Assembly: GCA_900766055.1 (NCBI GenBank) | Contig: CAAFTZ010000040.1 | Span: 1-38,161, forward strand | Origin: an uncultured Parasutterella sp. | GTDB lineage: Bacteria > Pseudomonadota > Gammaproteobacteria > Burkholderiales > Burkholderiaceae_F | DNA length: 38,161 nt | Direction of reading: 5' to 3' | Shown: positions 24,197 to 32,674 of the stretch, in pieces | Numbering within the stretch: the first letter of the stretch is position 1 | How the letters are laid out: every line of letters begins with the position of its first letter | The notes under the pieces: generated by a model | Databases searched by the model: none | The model's input: only the letters and a program-made list of their open reading frames with translations | Told to the model about the DNA's origin: nothing | Program-made: the position numbers and the translations under genes

Positions 24197-24961
24197 ATGA
24201 CCCAGTCTGTTTTTACTGCTGACGCACTCGCCGGCGAAATCGTTTTAGTCACAGGCGCCAGCCGCGGCATCGGCGCTGCCATTTTAGACGCCTGCGTTAA
24301 AGCCGGTGCCACTGTTGTCGGCACAGCAACCGGCGAATCCGGCGCCGCTAAGATTTCCGCTCGTATTCAGGAACTCGGCGGAAAAGGCGAAGGCCGCGTT
24401 TTAAATATTGCTGACCGTGAAGGTACAGATGCTTTCATGAAAGCGCTCGAAGCTGACTTCGGTTCCGTTACTGTATTGGTGAATAACGCCGGCATCACTC
24501 GCGATACGCTTTCCATGCGTATGAAAGATTCTCAGTGGGATGAAGTGATCGAAACCAATCTCACAGGAGGATTCCGTCTTTCCCGCGCCTGCCTCAAAGG
24601 CATGATGAAAGCTCGTCACGGCCGCATCATCAATTTGGCTTCCATCGTCGGAATGATGGGGAATGCCGGTCAGGCAAACTATGCGGCAGCTAAGGCCGGA
24701 ACGATTGCCATGAGCAAATCCATCGCAAGAGAAATCGGCTCCCGCGGCGTGACCGTGAACTGCGTTGCGCCGGGATTTATCGCAACCGACATGACAGATG
24801 CTCTGACCGATGCTCAGAAGCAGGCTCTTCTTGCCCAGATCCCGCTCGGACGCTTAGGTTCTGCAGATGATGTGGCCGAAGCAGTCGTATTCCTGGCTTC
24901 CCGCGCAGCTGCTTATATCACCGGCCAAGTCATTGAAGTTAACGGCGGCATGAGGATGTAA
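24197..24961 (+). CDS. fabG: 3-oxoacyl-ACP reductase (FabG)
   Basis: FabG is the NADPH-dependent short-chain dehydrogenase that reduces 3-oxoacyl-ACP. The 254 residues have the TGASRGIG nucleotide motif (19-26), NNAG (96-99), and the catalytic Asn121, Ser149, Tyr162 and Lys166 (NYAAAKAG). The C-terminus IEVNGGMRM is typical. It is a little longer than E. coli FabG at the N-terminus (MTQSVFTADALAGE). AGGAGA lies 13 bases upstream, within the fabD end. After the stop there is a small hairpin (AACGGC/GCCGTT) without a T-run, then acpP. Confidence 0.96.
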   Translation: MTQSVFTADALAGEIVLVTGASRGIGAAILDACVKAGATVVGTATGESGAAKISARIQELGGKGEGRVLNIADREGTDAFMKALEADFGSVTVLVNNAGITRDTLSMRMKDSQWDEVIETNLTGGFRLSRACLKGMMKARHGRIINLASIVGMMGNAGQANYAAAKAGTIAMSKSIAREIGSRGVTVNCVAPGFIATDMTDALTDAQKQALLAQIPLGRLGSADDVAEAVVFLASRAAAYITGQVIEVNGGMRM

Positions 24962-25071
24962 CAACGGCTATTTTCGGCCGTTCACGTTCCCGCGGCTCTG
25001 ATAAAATGCCAAGATTAGGCCCGAGAAGGGGCCATGAATAATTTTTTATCACTCTAGAAAAGAGGTTTTAA

Positions 25072-25311
25072 ATGGACAATATTGAACAACAGGTTAAGAA
25101 GGTCGTCGCTGAACAGCTCAGCATCAATGAAGCCGATATCAAGAATGAAAGCGCTTTCATCTCCGACCTCGGTGCAGACTCTCTTGACACCGTTGAATTG
25201 GTCATGGCCCTTGAAGACACATTCGGTATCGAAATTCCTGATGACCAGCAGGAAAAGATCCAGACCGTTCAGGACGCTATCGATTTCATCGAAGCTCACA
25301 AGAAGGCTTAA
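25072..25311 (+). CDS. acpP: Acyl carrier protein
   Basis: ACP carries growing acyl chains on 4'-phosphopantetheine. The 79-residue acidic protein has GADSLDTVELVMALED with the modified Ser37. GAGGT precedes ATG. The 110-base gap after fabG holds two small hairpins (one is GGCCC/GGGCC, 25018-25033) and a TAAAAT (25002-25007) that could be a -10 with only a poor -35. A separate promoter for this highly expressed gene is likely but not proven. fabF starts 24 bases later. Confidence 0.98.
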   Translation: MDNIEQQVKKVVAEQLSINEADIKNESAFISDLGADSLDTVELVMALEDTFGIEIPDDQQEKIQTVQDAIDFIEAHKKA

Positions 25312-25335
25312 TTAAAGGCCGAACGGAGCTCCTGA

Positions 25336-26562
25336 ATGCGTCGTGTGGTTGTTACCGGATTGGGCATGGTTAGCCCAATCGGCAACACGGTCGAAGAAAG
25401 TTGGAATAACGCCCTTGCCGGCAAGTCCGGCATCGGCGTTATTACGCAATTTGATGCATCCTCTTTCGGCAGCCGTATTGCCGGTGAAGTTAAAAATTTT
25501 GAAGTCGAAAAATATCTCCCGGCAAAAGAAGCTCGCCGTTTCGACCGTTTCATTCAATTAGGTATTGCAGCAGCCATCCAGGCTTTGGATGACAGCGGCC
25601 TGACTTTTGAAGGTGAGGAAGCTGAGAGAGCAGGCAGCGCGATCGGCAGCGGAATCGGCGGTTTGCCGATTATCTGCCAGAACTATCAGTCTTATATGGA
25701 AAGAGGCGAACGCCGCATCTCTCCGTTCCTGATTCCCGGCGCGATTGCCAACATGGTCTCCGGACAGCTCTCCATCATGCGCAATTTGCAGGGTCCGTCC
25801 CTGGCTTACTCCACAGCCTGCACAACCGGCCTGCACAGCATCGGTGAAGCGGCCTGGATGATTCGCCGCGGAGACGCCGACGTCATGGTTGCCGGCGGTG
25901 CTGAAAGCACGGTTTGCCCGTTGGGCGTAGGCGGCTTTGACAATATGCATGCTTTGTCCCGCAGAAACGACGATCCGGCAACGGCATCCCGTCCGTTCGA
26001 TAAGGATCGTGACGGTTTTGTGCTCGGCGAAGGATCCGGTGTTCTGGTCCTTGAAGACTATGAACACGCCAAGAAGCGCGGCGCCAAGATTTATGCCGAG
26101 ATCGTCGGCTACGGTCTTTCTGCCGATGCTCATCACATTACGACACCGAGTGCCGAAGGTCCGATGCGCTGCATGAAGAATGCCATGCGCCAGGCCGGAC
26201 TGAATCCGTCGGATATTCAGTACCTGAATGCTCACGGTACCAGCACGTCTGTCGGTGACGTCAATGAAACCAATGCCATCAAACTGGCTTTCGGTGAAGA
26301 TGCTAAGAAGTTAGTAGTCAACTCCACAAAGTCTATGACCGGTCACCTCTTAGGCGGCGCCGGCGGTATCGAATCCGTCTTTACGGTTTTGGCACTGAAG
26401 AATCAAGTTTCTCCTCCTACGATCAATATCTTCAATCAGGATCCGGAATGCGATTTGGATTACTGTGCGAATATTGCTCGTGAGATGCCGATCCGCTATG
26501 CCATGAAGAACTCCTTCGGCTTCGGCGGAACGAACGGTTCTCTGATCTTCGGGCAGGTCTAA
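25336..26562 (+). CDS. fabF: Beta-ketoacyl-ACP synthase II (FabF)
   Basis: FabF elongates acyl-ACP by condensation with malonyl-ACP and supports the temperature response of membrane lipids. The 408 residues show RRVVVTGLGMVSPIG at the start, the nucleophile Cys162 (YSTACTTGLHSIG) and the two catalytic histidines His300 (NAHGTSTSVGD) and His337 (KSMTGHLLG). NSFGFGGTNGSLIF ends the protein. CGGAG stands before ATG. A good terminator follows, so the fab cluster ends here. Burkholderiales often have rpoE-rseA-mucD next; they are absent. Confidence 0.97.
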   Translation: MRRVVVTGLGMVSPIGNTVEESWNNALAGKSGIGVITQFDASSFGSRIAGEVKNFEVEKYLPAKEARRFDRFIQLGIAAAIQALDDSGLTFEGEEAERAGSAIGSGIGGLPIICQNYQSYMERGERRISPFLIPGAIANMVSGQLSIMRNLQGPSLAYSTACTTGLHSIGEAAWMIRRGDADVMVAGGAESTVCPLGVGGFDNMHALSRRNDDPATASRPFDKDRDGFVLGEGSGVLVLEDYEHAKKRGAKIYAEIVGYGLSADAHHITTPSAEGPMRCMKNAMRQAGLNPSDIQYLNAHGTSTSVGDVNETNAIKLAFGEDAKKLVVNSTKSMTGHLLGGAGGIESVFTVLALKNQVSPPTINIFNQDPECDLDYCANIAREMPIRYAMKNSFGFGGTNGSLIFGQV

Positions 26563-26581
26563 GCAAACGATTCGCTTTAGG

Positions 26582-26607
26582 AAAAGGATCGCTTCGGCGG
26601 TCTTTTT
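26582..26607 (+). terminator. Terminator after fabF
   Basis: AAAAGGATCGC (26582-26592), the loop TTCG and GCGGTCTTTTT (26597-26607) form an 11-pair stem with G-U wobbles ending in the T-run. Confidence 0.8.
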
Positions 26608-26837
26608 CTTTCTAGCGAAGCGGCGAAGCTGTACAAAACGGCAATAATTCGTAAATAAGTTTGCGTCGGGAGGCCGAATAAAGTTAGCTAAAATATCCCA
26701 TTTAAGAAGTAAGTTATTGGCGCATTTGACTATTTCTGTGAGCGACTTCGGGTTTTTCGACTGCGATCACTCTCACAAAAATATCGGTGCTTTTTGTTTT
26801 TCGTTTTGACAGCAAAACGTTTGATGTCAAGGAAGCT

Positions 26838-28631
26838 ATGAAGCAGATCAGAAACTTTTCCATCATCGCGCATATCGATCATGGAAAATCCACCCTCGCC
26901 GACCGTTTAATTCAACGCTGCGGCGGTCTTTCCGAGCGCGAAATGGAGTCCCAGGTTTTGGACTCTATGGATCTGGAAAAGGAAAGAGGCATTACGATCA
27001 AGGCCCAGACAGCAACGCTGAACTATAAGGCTAAAGACGGTCAGACCTATCTTTTAAATTTGATTGATACTCCGGGGCACGTGGACTTCAGCTATGAAGT
27101 CAGCCGTTCCTTGTCCGCCTGCGAAGGCGCTCTTCTCGTTGTTGACGCGACCCAGGGCGTTGAAGCGCAGACCGTAGCCAACTGCTACACAGCGATTGAG
27201 CTCGGTGTAGAAGTTCTTCCGGTGCTCAACAAGATGGACTTGCAGAGTGCCAATCCGGATGAGGCCAAAGAAGAAATCGAAGATGTGATCGGTTTGGATG
27301 CGACCGACGCGATTGAAGCATCTGCAAAAACCGGTATGGGTATCGATGAGATTCTCGAACGCGTAGTTGAACGTATTCCCGCACCTCAGGGCGATCCTGC
27401 CGCTCCGCTGCAGGCGCTGATCATCGACTCTTGGTTTGATAACTATGTCGGCGTCGTCATGCTGGTTCGCGTTGTTAACGGCACGATTAAACCTAAAGAC
27501 AAGATTCGCCTGATGGCCACAGGTGCCAACCATTTGGTTGAACAGGTCGGTGTTTTTACACCGAAGTCTCAGACCAAGTCCGAGCTTTCTGCCGGTCAGG
27601 TAGGTTTTGTCGTTGCCGGCATTAAAGAGCTGAAACACGCCCGTGTCGGCGACACCGTAACTAATGCCGCCAAACCGGCTGAAGAAGCGCTCCCCGGCTT
27701 TAAAGAAGCCAAGAGTCAGGTGTTTGCCGGTCTTTATCCGGTGGAATCCAACCAATACGATGCGCTTCGCGACGCTTTGACCAAACTTCAGCTCAACGAT
27801 GCCGCACTGCACTTTGAACCTGAAGTTTCTCAGGCCTTAGGCTTCGGCTTTCGTGCCGGCTTCCTTGGTCTGCTGCACATGGATATCGTGCAGGAGCGAC
27901 TTGAGCGCGAATACAACATGGACTTGATTACGACCGCTCCGAGCGTCGTGTATGAAGTTCTTCTGCGCAACGGCGAAGTCATCCATGTTGAGAACCCGTC
28001 CAAGCTGCCTCCGGTCGACAAGATCGCTGAAATTCGTGAACCGATCGATTCTGTGACGATTTTTGTGCCGGACGAATACGTGGGCGCTGTCATGACGCTG
28101 TGCAATCAGAAACGCGGCGTTCAGCTTGACCTTGCCTACCATGGCCGTCAGGTTCACCTGCACTACGATCTTCCGCTTGCTGAAATCGTGCTCGACTTCT
28201 TCGATAAGCTGAAATCTTTAACCCGCGGTTACGCTTCTATGGACTATGAGTTCAAGGAATATCGTGCAGCCGACGTGGTCAAGATCGATATTCTTATTAA
28301 CGGCGATAAAGTCGACGCCTTGTCCTCGATTGTTCACCGTGCTAATTCCGTCGCCCGCGGCCGTGAAATCGTAACCAAGATGCGCAGCATCATCCCACGC
28401 CAGATGTATGACGTGGCGATTCAGGCAGCCATCGGCGCGAATGTGATTGCCCGAGAAAACGTCAAGGCGCTTCGTAAGAACGTTTTGGCTAAGTGCTACG
28501 GCGGTGACATTACGCGTAAACGCAAACTTCTGGAAAAACAGAAGGCCGGTAAGAAGCGAATGAAACAGGTCGGAACCGTGGAGATTCCGCAGGAAGCCTT
28601 CCTTGCCATCCTTCAGCAAGACGATAAATAA
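26838..28631 (+). CDS. lepA: Elongation factor 4 (LepA)
   Basis: LepA is a ribosomal GTPase related to EF-G, implicated in initiation, 30S biogenesis and back-translocation. From ATG 26838 it has 597 residues, matching E. coli LepA (599). AAGGAA precedes it; the frame stays open to 26787 but the extra part is not conserved. The G domain has AHIDHGKS (11-18), ERGITIK, DTPGH (77-81) and NKMD. The C-terminal domain has the LepA-specific GDITRKRKLLEKQKAGKKRMK near the end. The 230 bases after the fabF terminator hold no other gene and no convincing promoter. lepB follows after 26 bases. Confidence 0.97.
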   Translation: MKQIRNFSIIAHIDHGKSTLADRLIQRCGGLSEREMESQVLDSMDLEKERGITIKAQTATLNYKAKDGQTYLLNLIDTPGHVDFSYEVSRSLSACEGALLVVDATQGVEAQTVANCYTAIELGVEVLPVLNKMDLQSANPDEAKEEIEDVIGLDATDAIEASAKTGMGIDEILERVVERIPAPQGDPAAPLQALIIDSWFDNYVGVVMLVRVVNGTIKPKDKIRLMATGANHLVEQVGVFTPKSQTKSELSAGQVGFVVAGIKELKHARVGDTVTNAAKPAEEALPGFKEAKSQVFAGLYPVESNQYDALRDALTKLQLNDAALHFEPEVSQALGFGFRAGFLGLLHMDIVQERLEREYNMDLITTAPSVVYEVLLRNGEVIHVENPSKLPPVDKIAEIREPIDSVTIFVPDEYVGAVMTLCNQKRGVQLDLAYHGRQVHLHYDLPLAEIVLDFFDKLKSLTRGYASMDYEFKEYRAADVVKIDILINGDKVDALSSIVHRANSVARGREIVTKMRSIIPRQMYDVAIQAAIGANVIARENVKALRKNVLAKCYGGDITRKRKLLEKQKAGKKRMKQVGTVEIPQEAFLAILQQDDK

Positions 28632-28657
28632 CACCCCCCTCAACCGGATGATTTGAA

Positions 28658-29548
28658 ATGACATTTTCTTTAATCCTCTTTCTCTTGACCGTCTTCACGG
28701 GCGTTCTTTGGGTATTGGATGTTTTTATTTGGGCACCGAAACGCCGTGCTGCTGCCCAAGATGAGCTGACCGCGTTCGACCGCGACAATGCAGAGTCTCT
28801 GCGCAGAGGAGAGCAGACGGTCGTTGCCGCAAGAAATGCGATCGTTCAGGCTTCTACGGATCGTCCCAAGTGGCTTGAATACACGGCCGGATTCTTCCCG
28901 GTGATTTTCTTCATTTTTATTCTGCGTTCTTTCCTCTTTGAGCCGTTCCGTATTCCGAGCGGCTCCATGATGCCGACGCTGGAAACCGGTGACATGATTC
29001 TTGTCAACAAGTATCAGTACGGTTTGAGACTTCCGGTGCTTAACACCAAGATTCTTCCGATCGGAGAACCCGAGCGCGGAGACGTGGTGGTGTTCCGTTA
29101 TCCGCCCGATGAAAATATCGATTACATCAAACGCGTGATCGGCTTGCCCGGGGACAAGATCGAATATATCAACAAGAAGCTTTCTATCAACGGCAAACCC
29201 GTTCCTATCGGCGAAATCGGCGAGTACTACGATGAAGCCAAGATGCAGTCTTTAGAAGAGTTCCTCGAAAAACTTGACAAGACAGAGCACCATCTGCTCA
29301 TCAATTCTAGAGCACCATCCGGCGTTTATCCGCTCCCGAGCCATACCGACCCGAAAGCCTGCGACTATGTCCCCGGAGGTTTGATCTGCACGGTGCCGAA
29401 AGACAAGTACTTTGTGTTAGGTGACAACCGCGACAACTCTGAGGACAGCCGCTACTGGGGCTTCGTACCTGAAAAGAATTTAGTCGGCCGAGCCTTTATG
29501 GTTTGGATGAACGTCTCGAAACCGAGCCGCATCGGTTTTTTCAATTAA
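28658..29548 (+). CDS. lepB: Signal peptidase I
   Basis: This inner-membrane Ser/Lys protease cleaves Sec and Tat signal peptides on the periplasmic side. The 296 residues have two membrane segments (about 3-25 and 77-92). The nucleophile Ser103 is in IPSGSMMPTLETGD, and the general base Lys158 is in DYIKRVIGLPGD. GDNRDNSEDSRYWGFVP is box E. An insert of about 60 residues between boxes (around 185-240) is normal for the Gram-negative type. It is followed by rnc after 9 bases, part of lepA-lepB-rnc-era. It would process the exported proteins found elsewhere in this window. Confidence 0.96.
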   Translation: MTFSLILFLLTVFTGVLWVLDVFIWAPKRRAAAQDELTAFDRDNAESLRRGEQTVVAARNAIVQASTDRPKWLEYTAGFFPVIFFIFILRSFLFEPFRIPSGSMMPTLETGDMILVNKYQYGLRLPVLNTKILPIGEPERGDVVVFRYPPDENIDYIKRVIGLPGDKIEYINKKLSINGKPVPIGEIGEYYDEAKMQSLEEFLEKLDKTEHHLLINSRAPSGVYPLPSHTDPKACDYVPGGLICTVPKDKYFVLGDNRDNSEDSRYWGFVPEKNLVGRAFMVWMNVSKPSRIGFFN

Positions 29549-29557
29549 GGATCTCCT

Positions 29558-30244
29558 ATGCTTCCTTTAACAGTTTTAGAAGAAAGAATCGGTTATACGT
29601 TCAAGAACAAAGAGCTCTTGCGCCGCGCGATGACGCACCGTTCTTTCAGTGCGGAACACAACGAACGTTTGGAATTTCTAGGTGACTCGGTCCTCAATTG
29701 CGTGATCGGGAACGCCTTGTTTTTAAAAGATAAGCATTTCGATGAGGGGTCCTTATCCCGCGTCAGAAGCAATCTTGTCAGACAGTCTGCTTTAGCAGAA
29801 ATTGCCGAGCGAATCGGAATTTCCGATTTCCTTAAAGTCGGCGCAGGCGAAAAACATACCGGCGGAAATCATCGTCCGTCAACCATTGCCGACGCAGTTG
29901 AGGCCATTTTTGGGGCGGTTTTCACCGACGGCGGCTTTGAAGAGGCGCAAACTGTGATTATTCGCTTGTATGAGCCGATGCTCAGCCAGCTGACACCTAC
30001 TACGCTCGGTAAGGACGCCAAGACGAATCTGCAGGAGGTGCTCCAAAGGATGCACTACGGATTGCCTCTTTATGACATCGTCGAGATCAGAGGTGCACCT
30101 CATGATCAGGAATTTGAAGTTCGAGTCGATATCCCCGATCTCGGAATCTCACTGACGGGCGTGGGCAAGTCTCGCCGTCAGGCAGAACAGGATGCAGCTC
30201 AGAAAGCTCTGGATAGCGAAGCCATTAGAAATTTGAAAGGCTAA
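29558..30244 (+). CDS. rnc: Ribonuclease III
   Basis: RNase III cuts double-stranded RNA, including the rRNA precursor stems. The 228 residues contain the signature ERLEFLGDSVL (36-46) with the catalytic acids, the second acid pair Asp112/Glu115 (ADAVEAIFGAVF), and a C-terminal double-stranded RNA-binding domain (about 153-225, KTNLQEVLQ, GVGKSRRQAEQDAAQKAL). AAGGA precedes ATG. It lies 4 bases before era, an arrangement conserved in most proteobacteria. Confidence 0.96.
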   Translation: MLPLTVLEERIGYTFKNKELLRRAMTHRSFSAEHNERLEFLGDSVLNCVIGNALFLKDKHFDEGSLSRVRSNLVRQSALAEIAERIGISDFLKVGAGEKHTGGNHRPSTIADAVEAIFGAVFTDGGFEEAQTVIIRLYEPMLSQLTPTTLGKDAKTNLQEVLQRMHYGLPLYDIVEIRGAPHDQEFEVRVDIPDLGISLTGVGKSRRQAEQDAAQKALDSEAIRNLKG

Positions 30245-30248
30245 GTTT

Positions 30249-31160
30249 ATGAGTGAAAATAAAGAGACTGAAAAATCTGAAGACTTCCGCAGCGGTTATG
30301 TCGCTGTGATCGGCCGTCCGAACGTCGGCAAGAGCACGCTGATCAACGCGCTGGTCGGAGAAAAGGTCAGCATTACCAGTAAGAAGCCCCAGACGACTCG
30401 TGACCGAATCATGGGGGTTTTGACGACTGATAATGCTCAGTACCTGTTCGTCGATACACCGGGATTTCAGACGAAGCATTCGTCCGAACTTCTGGCCCGT
30501 ATGAATCAGTCCGTCCGCTCGAGTTTGTCCGATGTTGATGCCGTCGTGATGGTGATTGAGGCCACCGGCTGGCGTCCTGAAGATCAGGTCGTTCTGAACC
30601 TCCTGAGCAAAGACGCCAAGAACGTGATTTTGGCGATCAACAAGACAGACGAAGTTAAAGAGAGCGAAGCTATGCTTCCTTTGATCAAGGAATCCATGGA
30701 AAAGTTCCCGTTTGCCGATGTCGTTCCGGTCAGCGCCGAAAAGACCCGTCAGCTGGATGTTCTGCTTGATGTAATTCGTAAGTATTTGCCGGAAGGCGAC
30801 AAGCTTTACGAAGATGACATCTACACGGATAAATCTCCGCGCTTCTTAGCTGCAGAAATTATTCGTGAAAAAGCTTTCCGTTTGCTGGGCGACGAACTGC
30901 CGTACGGTGTTGCCGTCATGATCGACAAATGGGAAGAAACCGATGATCAGGCAAGAATCTTCGCAACTCTGTTGGTCAACCGCGAAAGCCACAAAGGCAT
31001 CGTGATCGGTGAGAAGGGCGCCAAACTGCGTGAAATTTCCCGCCTGGCTCGTGAAGATATTTCCAAGATGCTCGGCAAGAACGTTTACCTAGAAGTTTGG
31101 GTTCGTGTTCGTAAAGGCTGGGGCGATGACGCTCAAGTGCTGAAATCATTAGGCTACTAA
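30249..31160 (+). CDS. era: GTPase Era
   Basis: Era binds 16S rRNA near its 3' end and checks 30S assembly. The 303 residues have GRPNVGKST (22-30), SKKPQTTRDRIMG in switch I, DTPGF (69-73) and NKTD, and a C-terminal KH domain with GIVIGEKGAKLREISRLAR. A short charged extension (MSENKETEKSEDFRS) precedes the G domain. It starts 4 bases after rnc. A strong terminator follows at 31189. In related genomes recO usually comes next; here about 6 kb of other genes intervene. Confidence 0.97.
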   Translation: MSENKETEKSEDFRSGYVAVIGRPNVGKSTLINALVGEKVSITSKKPQTTRDRIMGVLTTDNAQYLFVDTPGFQTKHSSELLARMNQSVRSSLSDVDAVVMVIEATGWRPEDQVVLNLLSKDAKNVILAINKTDEVKESEAMLPLIKESMEKFPFADVVPVSAEKTRQLDVLLDVIRKYLPEGDKLYEDDIYTDKSPRFLAAEIIREKAFRLLGDELPYGVAVMIDKWEETDDQARIFATLLVNRESHKGIVIGEKGAKLREISRLAREDISKMLGKNVYLEVWVRVRKGWGDDAQVLKSLGY

Positions 31161-31188
31161 CAGCCGGTTAGTAATTACTGACGAAACA

Positions 31189-31225
31189 AAATCTCGGTCG
31201 GTCGAAAGATCCTCCGAGATTTTTC
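31189..31225 (+). terminator. Terminator after era
   Basis: AAATCTCGG (31189-31197) pairs with CCGAGATTT (31214-31222). An inner GGTC-GAAA-GATC stem sits inside, and T continues to 31224. It marks the left border of the accessory module. Confidence 0.85.
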
Positions 31226-31396
31226 TTGGTCAGAGAAATCGTCTTGAGAGAATGTGGTTTAAAAGCGATTATCTGTTCTTAACTGCTTCAATTGTCTTAT
31301 AAATATTCATAAAAAATCGGCATTAATAGGCAAACGGATTTTTCTAAAAAGACAATAAAATTTGAGTATCACCTTAAATAAGAAGGAGAAACTCGT

Positions 31397-32446
31397 ATGG
31401 AAAAGTCTCGAATCTCTAGAAGGGGAATGCTTAAAGGTGCGGCGGCTGCCGTATTGGCTTTAGACGGATCGGTGTCCTCGGTTTCTTCGGCCGCTGCTGC
31501 CGAACAACTTCCTTTGGTTCAAAAGACACCGGTTATCGGCTCTAAGAATGTCACGGGGCAAAAGGTAGAAGGCTCTGTGGCTAAGGTTTATTTTTCTCCC
31601 GTCATCGATGCCGCCTCATTGATCAAGCTTTACAACTTGGTCAATGAAGAAATCTACGGCAAAGTGGCAATCAAACTGCACACCGGGGAACCCCACGGTC
31701 CGAATATTCTTCCTCGTGACATGGTTCAGGCTCTGCAAAAGACCATTCCCAACAGCACGATCGTTGAAACAAATACCTTGTACGGCGGCGGAAGACAAAA
31801 CACTGCCGACCATAGAAAGACCCTTGAAATTAACGGCTGGACTTTCTGCCCGGTCGATATCATGGATGAACATGGTGATGTCAATCTGCCGGTTCGTGAC
31901 GGATTTCATCTTAAAGAAGTCGCAATGGGCAAAGGCATCGCCGATTACGACTCTATGTTGGTGTTGACTCACTTCAAAGGTCACGCCATGGGCGGGTTCG
32001 GCGGCTCAATGAAGAACATCGCCATCGGCTGCGCTTCCGGTCAAGTTGGTAAACGTCAAGTACACGGCGCCAGTATGACGGGGGCACCTAACTTCGGAGC
32101 TATGCCGGTAAAAGACACGTTCATGGAGTTGATGGCTGATTCTGCTCAGGCAGTGATCGATCACTTCGGCAAGCACATTACTTACATCAATGTTCTGAGA
32201 AACATGAGTGTTGACTGCGACTGTGCCGGTACCAGTGCTAAGAAACCGACGATGAAGAACATTGGTATCTTAGCTTCTAACGACCTTTTAGCTATTGACC
32301 AGGCTTCCTGTGATTTTGTCTTTGCGGCGCCGGACGGTAAGGACGTCATTGAAAGAATCGAAAGCCGCCACGGTCTTCGCCAGCTTTCTGCGATGGCAGA
32401 AAAGAAGATGGGCAATCCGCAGTACGAACTGATTGTTGTCAAATAG
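31397..32446 (+). CDS. Tat-exported DUF362 domain protein
   Basis: 349 residues. The N-terminus has a twin-arginine signal, SRRGMLKGAAAAVLAL (7-22), and a probable cut in the AAAAEQ region near 33-36. The rest is a DUF362 domain: VAIKLHTGEPHGPNILPRD, VLTHFKGHAMGGFGGSMKN, IAIGCASGQVGKRQVHG, and SVDCDCAGTSAKKP followed by IGILASNDLLAIDQAS. DUF362 proteins often carry a ferredoxin-type double iron-sulfur insert; no CxxCxxC cluster is present here. The CxC near residue 275 and conserved His residues may bind a metal. AAGGAGA precedes ATG. Its direction is opposite to the reductase gene and it has its own terminator. The biochemical role is unknown; Tat export suggests a folded cofactor protein acting in the periplasm. 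Confidence 0.85.
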   Translation: MEKSRISRRGMLKGAAAAVLALDGSVSSVSSAAAAEQLPLVQKTPVIGSKNVTGQKVEGSVAKVYFSPVIDAASLIKLYNLVNEEIYGKVAIKLHTGEPHGPNILPRDMVQALQKTIPNSTIVETNTLYGGGRQNTADHRKTLEINGWTFCPVDIMDEHGDVNLPVRDGFHLKEVAMGKGIADYDSMLVLTHFKGHAMGGFGGSMKNIAIGCASGQVGKRQVHGASMTGAPNFGAMPVKDTFMELMADSAQAVIDHFGKHITYINVLRNMSVDCDCAGTSAKKPTMKNIGILASNDLLAIDQASCDFVFAAPDGKDVIERIESRHGLRQLSAMAEKKMGNPQYELIVVK

Positions 32447-32466
32447 TGATTCGCTCTTCAACGAGA

Positions 32467-32501
32467 ATCCCGAACAGCTCTACGTCGCTCGGGATTTTTT
32501 A
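32467..32501 (+). terminator. Terminator after the DUF362 gene
   Basis: AATCCCGA (32467-32474) pairs with TCGGGATT (32490-32497), followed by T to 32501. Confidence 0.8.
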
Positions 32502-32576
32502 GAGCGCATGCAACACGAATTAGCAGCTCTGCTGCAGATATGACTTCATAAGGCCAAACTGTAGGCAGTCTGTACC

Positions 32577-32628
32577 AAAAAATAAGCCGCCTAGTTCTCA
32601 GAAGATTTTTTCTGAGAACCGGCGGCTT
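32577..32628 (-). terminator. Very long terminator after the reductase gene
   Basis: On the minus strand a stem of 8 pairs (AAGCCGCC 32584-32591 with GGCGGCTT 32621-32628) continues, after a small bulge, into 10 pairs (GTTCTCAGAA 32594-32603 with TTCTGAGAAC 32610-32619). It is followed by TTATTTTTT. It is the strongest hairpin in the window. Confidence 0.88.
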
Positions 32629-32674
32629 GTCCACTCATGAACAAGGAGAATTCTTAGTTGGTTCTATAACTGAA

